From assembly GCA_035943355.1 (NCBI GenBank), contig DASZCG010000109.1, forward strand, positions 1 to 10,878: 10,878 nt of DNA, written 5' to 3'. Both the position numbers and the translations under genes were made by a program. The notes under the pieces are model-generated. The model did no database searches and was not told the origin of the DNA. It saw only the letters and a list, made by a program, of their open reading frames with translations. Positions 1 to 6,373 of the stretch are shown here, piece by piece; positions within the stretch are counted from its first letter, which is position 1, and every line of letters begins with the position of its first letter. This stretch comes from 20CM-2-65-7 sp035943355 (GTDB lineage Bacteria > Gemmatimonadota > Gemmatimonadetes > Gemmatimonadales > GWC2-71-9).

Positions 1-19
1 CTATCGCACCTAAGGGTAA

Positions 20-2098
20 CTACGCCGCTTCATCACCGTTGCGGCGGAGAACAAGATGAAACGTGGCGCCGCGGTCGACGTTGTTGACCGCCCACAGCCG
101 GCCGCCGTGCGCCGCGACGATCGTGCGGCAGATCGACAGGCCGAGACCCAGGCCGTGGCGCTTGGACGTAAAGAACGGCTCGAACACCTGTTCTTCCGTC
201 CCCTCAGGAATGCCGACGCCCCGGTCTGCGACGGAGATGCGCACGGCGCCGAGCGTGCCGCTCGTGATGATAGAGACGCTGCGCGCCTCGCGCGGTTGAT
301 CCGCCATCGCGTCGCAGGCGTTGAAGAGCAGGTTCATCAACACTTGCTGCACCTGAATCCGGTCGGCGGCGACGCGCGGGAGCGCCGGCGCGAGCGTGGT
401 GTGGACCAGCACCTCACGCCGGATCAGCTCGCTGTGGAGCAGCTCGACGACCTCGCGTACGACCTCGTTGACGTCGAGCGGCTGGAGCTGCAGCTCGCCG
501 CGCCGGAGCAGCGCCTGCATCCGGCGGATGACCTCGCGCGCGCGCCGGTCGTCGGCGAGGATGTCCTCGAGAATGCTGCGGACCTCCGCGGCGTCAGGCG
601 GCTTGCGCGCCATGAGCCGCTGGCCGGCGCGGGCGTTCGCCATGATCGCCGCGAGTGGCTGGTTCAGCTCGTGCGCGAATGTGGCGGACAGCTCCCCCAG
701 CAGGGCCACACGACCGAGGTGCGCCAGCTCGGTACGCTGGGTTTGCATCTCCAGCTCCGCGCGGCGGCGTTCGGTGACGTCGCGCAGGACGACGAGCAGG
801 CATGGCTCATCCATCATGACCACGGATTGCGCTGTCACGACGGCCCGGAACACCACGCCGCGGCGGCTGCGCAGCAGCACTTCCATCTCCTGGAGCTGAT
901 CCTGCGATGTCAGGATCGCCTTGAACCGATTGGCCTCCACGTGATGCAGAAACAAATGCAAGTCCTCGGCCGACCGTCCAATCGCTTCCGCCCGAGTATG
1001 CGCGAACATTTTCTCCCATTGCGCATTCACGTCCACGATGCGGCCGTCGCTGCGGTGGGTGATGAGCAGCGCGTCCGGACTCGAGCGGAACGCGACGGCA
1101 AACCGCTCCTCCGACCGGCGCAAGGCCTGCTCGCTATAGCGTCGCTCGGACATCACGGCGCCGATGGTTAACAGCGGGATCGCGGTTACCATCAGGAACA
1201 GCTGCACGGACATCGCGTTGGCGGTCGCGGACGTGGCGTCAAAGGGTCGGTGGCCGTGAATCGCGGCCCAAACGGAGAACAAGGACATCACCAGCAGGCT
1301 CGCGCTGGCGCCGCCGGGGCCGAAGCGCACGGCCGCCCAGAGCAGAAAAGGCAGCGGCAGGTATAACAGCGCGATCGACGCGTTTTGGCCCGCGATCGTG
1401 CCGGTATAGATGACGATACAGACCGCCAGCAGGCCCACCGTCAACAGACCGGCCTCCACGGTCCGGGGGAGCGATACCTCCTTTAGGTGGCTCAGACGCG
1501 CCGTGGATGTTTGCACGATCACGGGCACGAGCGCGATCGTGGCCAGGGCATTCGACAGGAACCGGGTTCGCCAGACCTCCCAGTAGCCCGCCGCGCCAAA
1601 GTGATTCCACGCGACGAACGCCGCGTCGAGAAATGATGAGAGAAAGGGGCCCAGCAAGATGCCGGCAATGAGGAAACCCGCGACGCGGCGGAACGTGTCC
1701 AGCCGCGGCTGCTGCTCCAACGCGCGCATCGCGCCCGCGCCGATCAGCGCTTCGGCCGTGTTACTCACATACCAGCAGAGCACCATCGTGATCGGAATGC
1801 CTTGCGACAGCTCACCGGCCAGGTGGGCCGGCAGAGCCGCCAGGAGCATGATCCACCACGCGCGCGTCGGCGTGAGCAGGAGAGCAGCGAGCAGAATGGC
1901 GTTGGGAGGCCACAGCGTCGAAACCGGCTGGGGCGTCATCGTGAGGGCAAGACCGATGCGAACGCCGACGTAGTAGGCGACGGCCACGATAGCCATCGCC
2001 CGCAGCGTGCGCCCACGTGACCACCCCGGCACGGCGAAGGCAGGCAACATCAGTCGGTAGGATGGAGTGCCGACATCTAATTGGCCAGTGCCACCCAT
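20..2098 (-). CDS. MASE1-PAS sensor histidine kinase (FixL/NtrB-like catalytic core)
   Basis: The 692-aa protein is a membrane sensor kinase that would autophosphorylate on His and pass the phosphate to a response regulator. Residues about 35-315 form a multi-helix MASE1-type membrane sensor, including the motif STLWPPNAILLAALLL at 60-75. Residues about 328-446 are a PAS/PAC domain (SEERFAVAF at the start, VVLRDVTERRRAE at the end). HisKA follows with the H-box AHELNQPLAAI, placing the phospho-accepting His at 476. The ATPase domain shows an N-box (NLLFNACDAM, 589-598), G1 (DRGVGIP, 625-631), F-box (FEPFF, 639-643) and G2 (GLGLGLSI, 649-656), so it looks catalytically intact. There is no receiver domain and no response regulator in the window; a partner could lie beyond the left edge or elsewhere. 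The ATG at 2098 has only AAGG about 4 nt upstream, and Met17 is a possible alternative start. The ligand cannot be predicted. It is divergent from the barrel gene at 2217. Confidence 0.93.
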   Translation of the reverse strand: MGGTGQLDVGTPSYRLMLPAFAVPGWSRGRTLRAMAIVAVAYYVGVRIGLALTMTPQPVSTLWPPNAILLAALLLTPTRAWWIMLLAALPAHLAGELSQGIPITMVLCWYVSNTAEALIGAGAMRALEQQPRLDTFRRVAGFLIAGILLGPFLSSFLDAAFVAWNHFGAAGYWEVWRTRFLSNALATIALVPVIVQTSTARLSHLKEVSLPRTVEAGLLTVGLLAVCIVIYTGTIAGQNASIALLYLPLPFLLWAAVRFGPGGASASLLVMSLFSVWAAIHGHRPFDATSATANAMSVQLFLMVTAIPLLTIGAVMSERRYSEQALRRSEERFAVAFRSSPDALLITHRSDGRIVDVNAQWEKMFAHTRAEAIGRSAEDLHLFLHHVEANRFKAILTSQDQLQEMEVLLRSRRGVVFRAVVTAQSVVMMDEPCLLVVLRDVTERRRAELEMQTQRTELAHLGRVALLGELSATFAHELNQPLAAIMANARAGQRLMARKPPDAAEVRSILEDILADDRRAREVIRRMQALLRRGELQLQPLDVNEVVREVVELLHSELIRREVLVHTTLAPALPRVAADRIQVQQVLMNLLFNACDAMADQPREARSVSIITSGTLGAVRISVADRGVGIPEGTEEQVFEPFFTSKRHGLGLGLSICRTIVAAHGGRLWAVNNVDRGATFHLVLRRNGDEAA

Positions 2099-2202
2099 TG
2101 ACCTTTAGGACAACGACTGGCCGCAGGCGATGGAACGAAGGGGCAACTTGCTCGGTGTCCCGGGGCGCCTGATTCTCCGCAAGGTGATGCATACTCCTTC
2201 AC

Positions 2203-2208
2203 AAAGGA
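2203..2208 (+). promoter_or_regulatory. Shine-Dalgarno site that selects the GTG start at 2217
   Basis: AAAGGA lies 8 nt before the GTG at 2217. The in-frame ATG candidates at 2130 and 2187 are less well served: 2130 has no clear site, and 2187 has AAGG only 2 nt away. Starting at 2217 also gives a compact, textbook signal peptide. Confidence 0.5.
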
Positions 2209-2216
2209 CGGCCTCC

Positions 2217-2867
2217 GTGCTCCGTATTTCACGCAGTGCAGCCGCATTCGCCGTCGTGGTCACGCTGGCCGCGGGCGCTGCGGGTACCGCCGACGCACAG
2301 AAAAAAATCTCGCTGTTCGCCATTGGCGGCTACTACATCGCGAGCGATCTCTACGTCGGAGTCACATCCGGAGTCAACGCGGGCAACAAGGTGAAGGTCG
2401 ATGACGCTCCGACATACGGCGCACGACTCGTCATCCAGCCGCAACCGCGCTTTGGCCTCGAGTTCAGTTACGCGCGCGCCTCTTCCAAACTCCATGCCGG
2501 AACCGTCGCGCAGCCCAGGGAGGGCAATGTCACTCTCGACCAGATCGACGTCAGCGGTCTCTACGCGGGTTACAACGGGACCGGCCGCGGCTACGTGAGC
2601 CTCGGCCTGGGCACAACGGGCTTCACGGCGCACACCGCGACGACCAATGGATCGTCGCAGTGGCGCTTTGCCTGGAATGTCGGCGCGGGGTTCATCAAGG
2701 ATATCGGACAATCGATGGTCGGGCGGATCGACGGCCGCTACCGCGGCACCACCACCAACCGCCAGACGGGATCCGGTTCATACTGCGATGCTTTCGGCTG
2801 CTACGGCTATGCCTCGATGATATACTCGAGCGGTGAGGTAACGGCGGGCCTCGGCTTCCGCTTCTGA
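2217..2867 (+). CDS. small outer-membrane beta-barrel protein (OmpA/OmpW-like size)
   Basis: From the GTG at 2217 the product is 216 aa. Residues 1-27 are a signal peptide: a basic n-region (LRISRS), a hydrophobic core (AAAFAVVVTLAAGAAG), and a likely cleavage at ADA|QKK. The mature part alternates polar and hydrophobic residues, is rich in Gly, Tyr, Thr and Ser (for example FGLEFSYARAS, GYVSLGLGTTGF), and ends GLGFRF. A terminal Phe is the usual beta-signal for BAM-dependent insertion. I infer an 8-stranded or similar barrel; no specific family or ligand is recognisable. A short loop segment carries two Cys (YCDAFGCYGY) that could pair. An ATG at 2187 would add 10 residues ahead of the signal peptide. 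It is divergent from the sensor kinase across 118 bp, in which I found no convincing sigma-70 promoter. Confidence 0.8.
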   Translation: MLRISRSAAAFAVVVTLAAGAAGTADAQKKISLFAIGGYYIASDLYVGVTSGVNAGNKVKVDDAPTYGARLVIQPQPRFGLEFSYARASSKLHAGTVAQPREGNVTLDQIDVSGLYAGYNGTGRGYVSLGLGTTGFTAHTATTNGSSQWRFAWNVGAGFIKDIGQSMVGRIDGRYRGTTTNRQTGSGSYCDAFGCYGYASMIYSSGEVTAGLGFRF

Positions 2868-2903
2868 CATCCGCGGCGAGCGACACGCTGCAGCACCCGG
2901 AGG

Positions 2904-2948
2904 ATGACGACGCCTCGTACCCGGGTCGCCACTATATTGCTCGGGTGA
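2904..2948 (+). other. 14-codon leader ORF overlapping the ispG start
   Basis: ATG at 2904 opens a 14-residue ORF (MTTPRTRVATILLG). Its TGA (2946-2948) overlaps the ispG GTG (2945-2947) as GTGA, the geometry of translational coupling. A strong GGAGG (2899-2903) abuts the ATG with no spacer, which is too close to be optimal. The GGAGG is also 41 nt from the ispG GTG, which has no Shine-Dalgarno site of its own. Whether the peptide is made is unknown; it may be chance. Confidence 0.25.
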
Positions 2949-4219
2949 CCGGATGCGCTCGCAGGCAAAGCGTTGTCGTCGATGTCGGCGGCGTGAAGGT
3001 GGGCGGCACCCACCCGATCGTCGTGCAATCGATGACCAACACCGACACTGCCGACGCGGCGGCGACAGCGGCGCAGGTGCGCGCGCTGCACGCGGCCGGA
3101 AGCGAACTGGTGCGGGTGACGGTCAATACCGATGATGCGGCGCGCGCCGTCCCGGCGATCGTGGCGGAGGTCGATGTCCCGGTCATCGGCGACTTCCACT
3201 ACAACGGCCACCTGCTGCTGACGAAGTATCCCGCGTGCGCGCGCGCCCTCGCGAAGTATCGCATCAACCCCGGCAACGTCGGCACCAAGCGGCGCGACGA
3301 CAACTTCCGCACCATCATCCAGGTGGCGATCGACGCGGGCAAGCCGGTTCGCATCGGCGTGAACTGGGGCAGTCTCGATCAGCAGCTGCTCACCGAGATG
3401 ATGGACGCGAACGCCGCGCTCGCCGAGCCGCGCGATGCGCGCGACGTCACGATGGACGCCATGGTCGAGAGCGCCATGCGATCGGCAGAGCTGGCGGAGC
3501 AGGCGGGATTGCCGCACCATCGTGTCATCCTCTCCGCCAAAGTCTCCGGCGTTCAGGATCTCGTCGCGGTGTACCGCATGCTCGCCGAGCGGTCCGACTA
3601 CCCTCTGCACCTCGGGCTCACGGAAGCCGGGATGGGGACGAAGGGCGTCATCGCCAGCACCGCGGGCTTGTCGATTCTGTTGCAAGAGGGGATCGGCGAT
3701 ACGATTCGCGTGTCGCTCACGCCCCGGCCCGGCGGCGATCGGACCGAGGAGGTTCAAGTCGCGCAGCAAGTGCTCCAGTCGCTCGGGCTGCGGAGCTTCA
3801 CGCCGCAGGTGACCGCGTGCCCTGGGTGTGGTCGCACCACCTCGACGTTTTTCCAAGAGCTGGCGGAGGAGATTCAGAGCTATCTGCGCGACCGGCGCGC
3901 CGGCTGGCAGGCGCGCTATCCCGGATCAGCGGAGCTGCGTGTCGCCGTCATGGGCTGCGTTGTCAATGGGCCGGGTGAATCGAAGCACGCCGACATCGGG
4001 ATCTCGTTGCCGGGGACGGCGGAAGAACCGAAGGCGCCGGTCTATGTCGACGGCGCGCTGAAAACGACCCTTAAAGGGGACAGCATTGTCGCCGACTTCC
4101 TGCGCATTCTCGAAGACTACGTCGAGACGCGTTATGGCTCAGCGAATCGGGCTCCCGAGCGGCACGTCGCGGTCGGGATGCACGAGGCAAATGTCCCCCT
4201 CCCCAAGAATCACGCCTAG
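2945..4219 (+). CDS. ispG: IspG/GcpE, 4-hydroxy-3-methylbut-2-enyl-diphosphate synthase
   Basis: This 424-aa cytosolic iron-sulfur enzyme catalyses the penultimate step of the MEP pathway. It reductively opens methylerythritol cyclodiphosphate to HMBPP, using reduced flavodoxin or ferredoxin. Diagnostic segments are the N-terminal VGGTHPIVVQSMTNTDT (residues 19-35), RINPGNVG (106-113), SAKVSG (197-202) and GLTEAGMGTKG (224-234). The cluster-binding region has ACPGCGR (Cys292 and Cys295) and VAVMGCVVNGPGESKHADIG (Cys338, with Glu345 as the expected fourth ligand). All ligands are present. The GTG start is the first usual start codon in frame that fits the family N-terminus; no good ribosome site precedes it. 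The last 27 codons overlap the convergent csaA gene, giving a tail (RYGSANRAPERHVAVGM...) probably outside the conserved fold. It lies 77 bp after the barrel gene. Confidence 0.97.
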   Translation: MTGCARRQSVVVDVGGVKVGGTHPIVVQSMTNTDTADAAATAAQVRALHAAGSELVRVTVNTDDAARAVPAIVAEVDVPVIGDFHYNGHLLLTKYPACARALAKYRINPGNVGTKRRDDNFRTIIQVAIDAGKPVRIGVNWGSLDQQLLTEMMDANAALAEPRDARDVTMDAMVESAMRSAELAEQAGLPHHRVILSAKVSGVQDLVAVYRMLAERSDYPLHLGLTEAGMGTKGVIASTAGLSILLQEGIGDTIRVSLTPRPGGDRTEEVQVAQQVLQSLGLRSFTPQVTACPGCGRTTSTFFQELAEEIQSYLRDRRAGWQARYPGSAELRVAVMGCVVNGPGESKHADIGISLPGTAEEPKAPVYVDGALKTTLKGDSIVADFLRILEDYVETRYGSANRAPERHVAVGMHEANVPLPKNHA

Positions 4220-4474
4220 CGTCAGCACTTCCGAGAAAAAATTGGCGATCTGACGCGGCGGAAAATTGACCACCGCGAGGACCAGCTTTCCCACCAGATC
4301 CTTGGGTTCGTAGTACTTGGTGATCTGGGCGCTCGAGTGTTTCAGTCCGAGCGGACCGAAGTCGATGCGCAGCCTGTAGGCAGGCTTCCTGGCCTCGGGA
4401 AATTCGTCAGCTGACACCACGCGGCCCACTCGGATATCGATCCTTGCAAAATCGTTGTAGCTGATCTGGTCCAT
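4139..4474 (-). CDS. csaA: CsaA-like tRNA-binding (OB-fold) chaperone
   Basis: The 111-aa product has the full length and motifs of the CsaA family: ARIDIRVGRVV (10-20), FPEARKPAYRLRIDFG (25-40), KHSSAQIT (45-52), LVLAVVNFPPRQIANF (64-79) and SEVLTLGV (81-88). CsaA is a cytosolic homodimeric OB-fold protein related to the tRNA-binding domain of MetRS/Trbp111. In Bacillus it has export-chaperone activity, while in other bacteria its role is less clear. The ATG at 4474 is chosen because MDQISYNDFARIDIRVG matches the family N-terminus and AGGG lies 6 nt upstream; a longer in-frame ORF to 4579 would add Cys-rich residues foreign to the family. Its 3' end overlaps ispG tail to tail by 81 bp. It is divergent from the sigma-54-controlled gene at 4597. 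Confidence 0.95.
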   Translation of the reverse strand: MDQISYNDFARIDIRVGRVVSADEFPEARKPAYRLRIDFGPLGLKHSSAQITKYYEPKDLVGKLVLAVVNFPPRQIANFFSEVLTLGVILGEGDICLVHPDRDVPLGSPIR

Positions 4475-4517
4475 AACCTGCCCTGGATGTCCCCTTTTGA
4501 GGTCAAGCCAACGGCAC

Positions 4518-4527
4518 ACGCATGCGT
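4518..4527. repeat. 10-bp perfect palindrome upstream of the sigma-54 promoter
   Basis: ACGCATGCGT is its own reverse complement. It lies 7 bp before the -24 element, about -44 to -35 from the predicted start site. That is nearer than usual enhancer-binding-protein sites, so it may be a regulator half-site, an accessory site or chance. Confidence 0.2.
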
Positions 4528-4534
4528 AAGAAGG

Positions 4535-4550
4535 TTGGCACGTGCATTGC
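4535..4550 (+). promoter_or_regulatory. sigma-54 (RpoN) -24/-12 promoter for the gene at 4597
   Basis: TTGGCACGTGCATTGC matches the published consensus core TGGCACG-N4-TTGC at every fixed base. The GG of the -24 element (4537-4538) and GC of the -12 element (4549-4550) are separated by exactly 10 bp, the spacing sigma-54 needs. Transcription would start near 4562, about 35 nt before the ATG at 4597, with AGGA at 4586-4589 inside the leader. It is intergenic and correctly oriented. Transcription would require an AAA+ enhancer-binding protein, none of which is encoded in the window. Confidence 0.7.
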
Positions 4551-4596
4551 CCCTCCGCCACCGCGCTGGCCACTTCCACTCTTACAGGACGGCTAT

Positions 4597-5262
4597 ATGC
4601 GGCGGATCGGCATGGCGGTGCTGAGCCTCACGGTCATCACATCGGCTCCCCTCTTTGGCCAGCGCTCAGCACTGCGCGAGGTGAACGAACGCGAGCACGC
4701 CAACTTCGGCTTCGATTTCACCGTGGCACAACCGCAGGGCCAGTTCCGCCGCACTGGTAACATCGCGCCGGGCTTCTCCGGCTTTGGCGTGTTGGGTTCG
4801 ACCCTGGGGCTGCGGATCGATGGTGGGTGGATGGTCTACGAGAACCGCTATCAAGGGGCCGGTGTCTCGACGACATCGCAAATCGCAACGTTGGGGGCCG
4901 GTCCGCAGCTCACGCTGGGTTCGGGGTCGCTCCGGATCTATGGATTCGCGACAGTAGGGGGGGCGTGGTTCTTTAGCGACGTCAGCTCCGGCGATTGCGG
5001 CTGCAGCACTTCCGAGTTTCACATCACGGGTGACCTGACCACCAGCACATCGGCCGGGGGCGGCGCTCTTCTCTTCTTGACGACGGGACACACGCCCATC
5101 GCCATCGACGTCGGTGCGCGAGGCGCGCGTCATGACAACGTCAGGTACATACCGGTAGACGGTTTCACCAAGAATTCCGATGGGACGGTCACGGCCAACT
5201 ACGTGAACACCCCCGTGATCATGCGGGTGCTGCAGATTGGTGTTTCGATCGGAATCCGCTGA
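4597..5262 (+). CDS. secreted, probable outer-membrane beta-barrel protein under sigma-54 control
   Basis: The product is 221 aa from the ATG at 4597, which has AGGA 7 nt upstream. Residues 1-21 form a signal peptide (MRRIGMAVLSLTVITSAPLFG) with likely cleavage before QRSA. The mature chain is Gly/Thr/Ser-rich with alternating strands, such as GFGVLGSTLGLRIDGGWMVYE (written here as 61-81), LRIYGFATVGGAWFF (112-126) and MRVLQIGVSIGIR (209-221), as in small porin-like barrels. It ends in Arg, not the usual terminal aromatic residue. A loop around 131-138 carries Cys134-Gly-Cys136, a possible disulfide or metal site. A run of seven G (4957-4963) lies in the reading frame. No family is recognised. 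It ends 4 bp from the convergent ATPase gene. An in-frame extension to 4522 is unlikely because it would start upstream of the predicted promoter and put 25 residues ahead of the signal peptide. Confidence 0.75.
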   Translation: MRRIGMAVLSLTVITSAPLFGQRSALREVNEREHANFGFDFTVAQPQGQFRRTGNIAPGFSGFGVLGSTLGLRIDGGWMVYENRYQGAGVSTTSQIATLGAGPQLTLGSGSLRIYGFATVGGAWFFSDVSSGDCGCSTSEFHITGDLTTSTSAGGGALLFLTTGHTPIAIDVGARGARHDNVRYIPVDGFTKNSDGTVTANYVNTPVIMRVLQIGVSIGIR

Positions 5263-5266
5263 CGGA

Positions 5267-6094
5267 TTAGGGAGAGCCTGGCCCGAGAATGCGATTCAAG
5301 TAGCGCTCCGGAGCGGTCAGAAAGTCCCGCGTGATCCGCACATGATCCAGATCCTCGTACGCCACCGCCTGAACCGGGGTGGCGTCGAAGTTATAAATCC
5401 GGGCCTGGGGGAAGGCCAGCAGGATGGGTGAATGCGTCGCGATGATGAATTGCGCGTCCTGCGCGACCATCTCGGCGATCATCGCGAGGAAAGCCAGCTG
5501 GCTCTGTGGTGAAAGTGGTGCTTCCGGCTCGTCCAGGAGATGCAGTCCCGCCGGCACGAAGCGCGACTGAAACAACTTGAGAAAGCTCTGGCCGTGAGAG
5601 TTGGCATCGAGATCGATGCCGTAGCGGCGCTCCATGTCCGCCAGCGACGCCCGCATCGGACCCTGGGCGAGGCCCGTCGCGTACCCGGATCGGCCTTGCG
5701 CCGTGTACTGCTGCTCGATCTCTGCGGCTTGCTGCTGCAGCTCGACGCGCTGCTGCGCCAGGCGTTTGGTGAAGCCAAAGAAGTCCTCGGCGCGCAAGAA
5801 GAATCCGCGGGTCGCGCGCTTGGTCCAGGCGAGTCGCAGCGCCTTACCAAGCCGGCGCTGCGCGCCGAGCGTCTCGTCGCGTTGCAGGTCGGCGCTGCCG
5901 ATCGCGGGCAGGCGGGCTGCCGCGGCAATCGCCTCCAGCAGGGTGGACTTTCCCGAGCCGTTTTCCCCGACGAAAAACGTAACGGGTGTCTCGAGCGAGA
6001 GCTGATCCAGGGTGCGAATGGCGGGAACGGTGAAGGGGAATGACCCCTCCTGCGGTCCGCTGCGACTGATCGACCTGAGGTGCACCGAGCTCAC
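5267..6094 (-). CDS. AAA/ABC-type ATPase (COG3910-like)
   Basis: From the GTG at 6094 the product is 275 aa, the whole of a compact soluble ATPase of the SMC/ABC superfamily. It has Walker A GENGSGKST (43-51), an ABC-like signature SHGQSF (166-171), Walker B LHLLDEPE (184-191) and the switch His in IIATHSP (217-223). The segments FFLRAEDFFGF (98-108) and VTFFVGENGSGKSTLLEAIA are typical of an uncharacterised bacterial predicted-ATPase family. A helical, Gln-rich stretch (residues about 110-131) lies between Walker A and the signature. There are no membrane segments and no partner nuclease or toxin nearby, so the role is unknown. The start is uncertain: GTG at 6094 or 6085, or TTG at 6103. The frame stays open to 6361, but that part has no family resemblance and different composition. 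Confidence 0.85.
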   Translation of the reverse strand: MSSVHLRSISRSGPQEGSFPFTVPAIRTLDQLSLETPVTFFVGENGSGKSTLLEAIAAAARLPAIGSADLQRDETLGAQRRLGKALRLAWTKRATRGFFLRAEDFFGFTKRLAQQRVELQQQAAEIEQQYTAQGRSGYATGLAQGPMRASLADMERRYGIDLDANSHGQSFLKLFQSRFVPAGLHLLDEPEAPLSPQSQLAFLAMIAEMVAQDAQFIIATHSPILLAFPQARIYNFDATPVQAVAYEDLDHVRITRDFLTAPERYLNRILGPGSP

Positions 6095-6119
6095 GGACTC
6101 CAAAATACCTGCTGAGGGA

Positions 6120-6128
6120 AGTGTATCA
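6120..6128 (-). promoter_or_regulatory. possible extended -10 promoter for the ATPase gene
   Basis: On the minus strand TGATACACT resembles an extended -10 (TGN then TACACT, 4 of 6 to TATAAT). It lies 26 nt ahead of the GTG at 6094. No good -35 is present, so this is a weak call. Confidence 0.2.
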
Positions 6129-6214
6129 GGTCCCTTACAATCCGCGATCTCCGGAAGTCGAATGTGGTGCGACGGCAAACAGTTAGACCTGCTCATAGAG
6201 GGTATGGAATTTGC

Positions 6215-6358
6215 CCCCCGGCTTCGTTGAACGCTCGCGTGAATCCCGAGTCCGCCGTGCTCGACTCGACCGGACGGGTAGCAGTCGACGTGGTACTCGG
6301 GGTTCGCGCGGGTGAAGCAGCGGTGTTTGCGACGATCGACGCCGTTCCAGTTCCCTGA
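6215..6358 (+). pseudogene. possible relic of a TonB-like C-terminal domain
   Basis: In one frame the spacer encodes 47 residues, beginning PPASLNARV, then ESAVLDSTGRV, then VRAGEAAVFATIDAVPVP and a TGA. This resembles the pattern of TonB/energy-transducer C-terminal domains (YPPxLR.A.V.G.V...FVVDxTGRV....V..V..S...F..AV..ALP). About five residues are missing before the DSTGRV core and there is no conserved end. No start codon with a ribosome site precedes it. G or C fills most third positions, as in coding DNA. I judged this by eye; it may be chance in a GC-rich spacer. Confidence 0.25.
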
Positions 6359-6361
6359 CAA

Positions 6362-6373
6362 CCGACTAGTCGG
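6362..6373. repeat. 12-bp perfect palindrome over the RND stop codon
   Basis: CCGACTAGTCGG is self-complementary and contains the TAG stop of the RND gene (6366-6368). It could fold into a small 4-bp stem with a 4-nt loop at the mRNA end. No U-run follows on the minus strand, so it is not a standard intrinsic terminator. Confidence 0.25.

Noticed and set aside
1..19. Possible start of a further minus-strand gene after the kinase
   Set aside because: Only 19 bases remain, and the GTG near the edge is followed at once by a stop codon; nothing can be called.
56..1171. 371-codon open frame on the plus strand opposite the histidine kinase
   Set aside because: Composition is that of a shadow frame (Arg, Asp, Glu, His, Leu) and all kinase boxes lie on the minus strand.
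2807..3856. 349-codon open frame on the minus strand opposite ispG
   Set aside because: Arg-rich antisense shadow with no recognisable motif; ispG is unambiguous on the plus strand.
4406..4415. GTCAGCTGAC palindrome about 150 bp upstream of the sigma-54 start as an enhancer site
   Set aside because: The distance fits an EBP site, but it lies in csaA codons and is only 10 bp, which occurs often by chance.
4957..4963. G7 tract in the barrel gene as a phase-variation switch
   Set aside because: Seven G is short for slip-strand switching and common by chance in GC-rich DNA; the frame is intact and there are no other variation signals.
6095..6361. N-terminal extension of the ATPase reading frame up to 6361
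   Set aside because: The extra 89 residues have mixed composition and no family match. Homology-like sequence begins only at about VSSVHLRS (6094), where alternative start codons exist.
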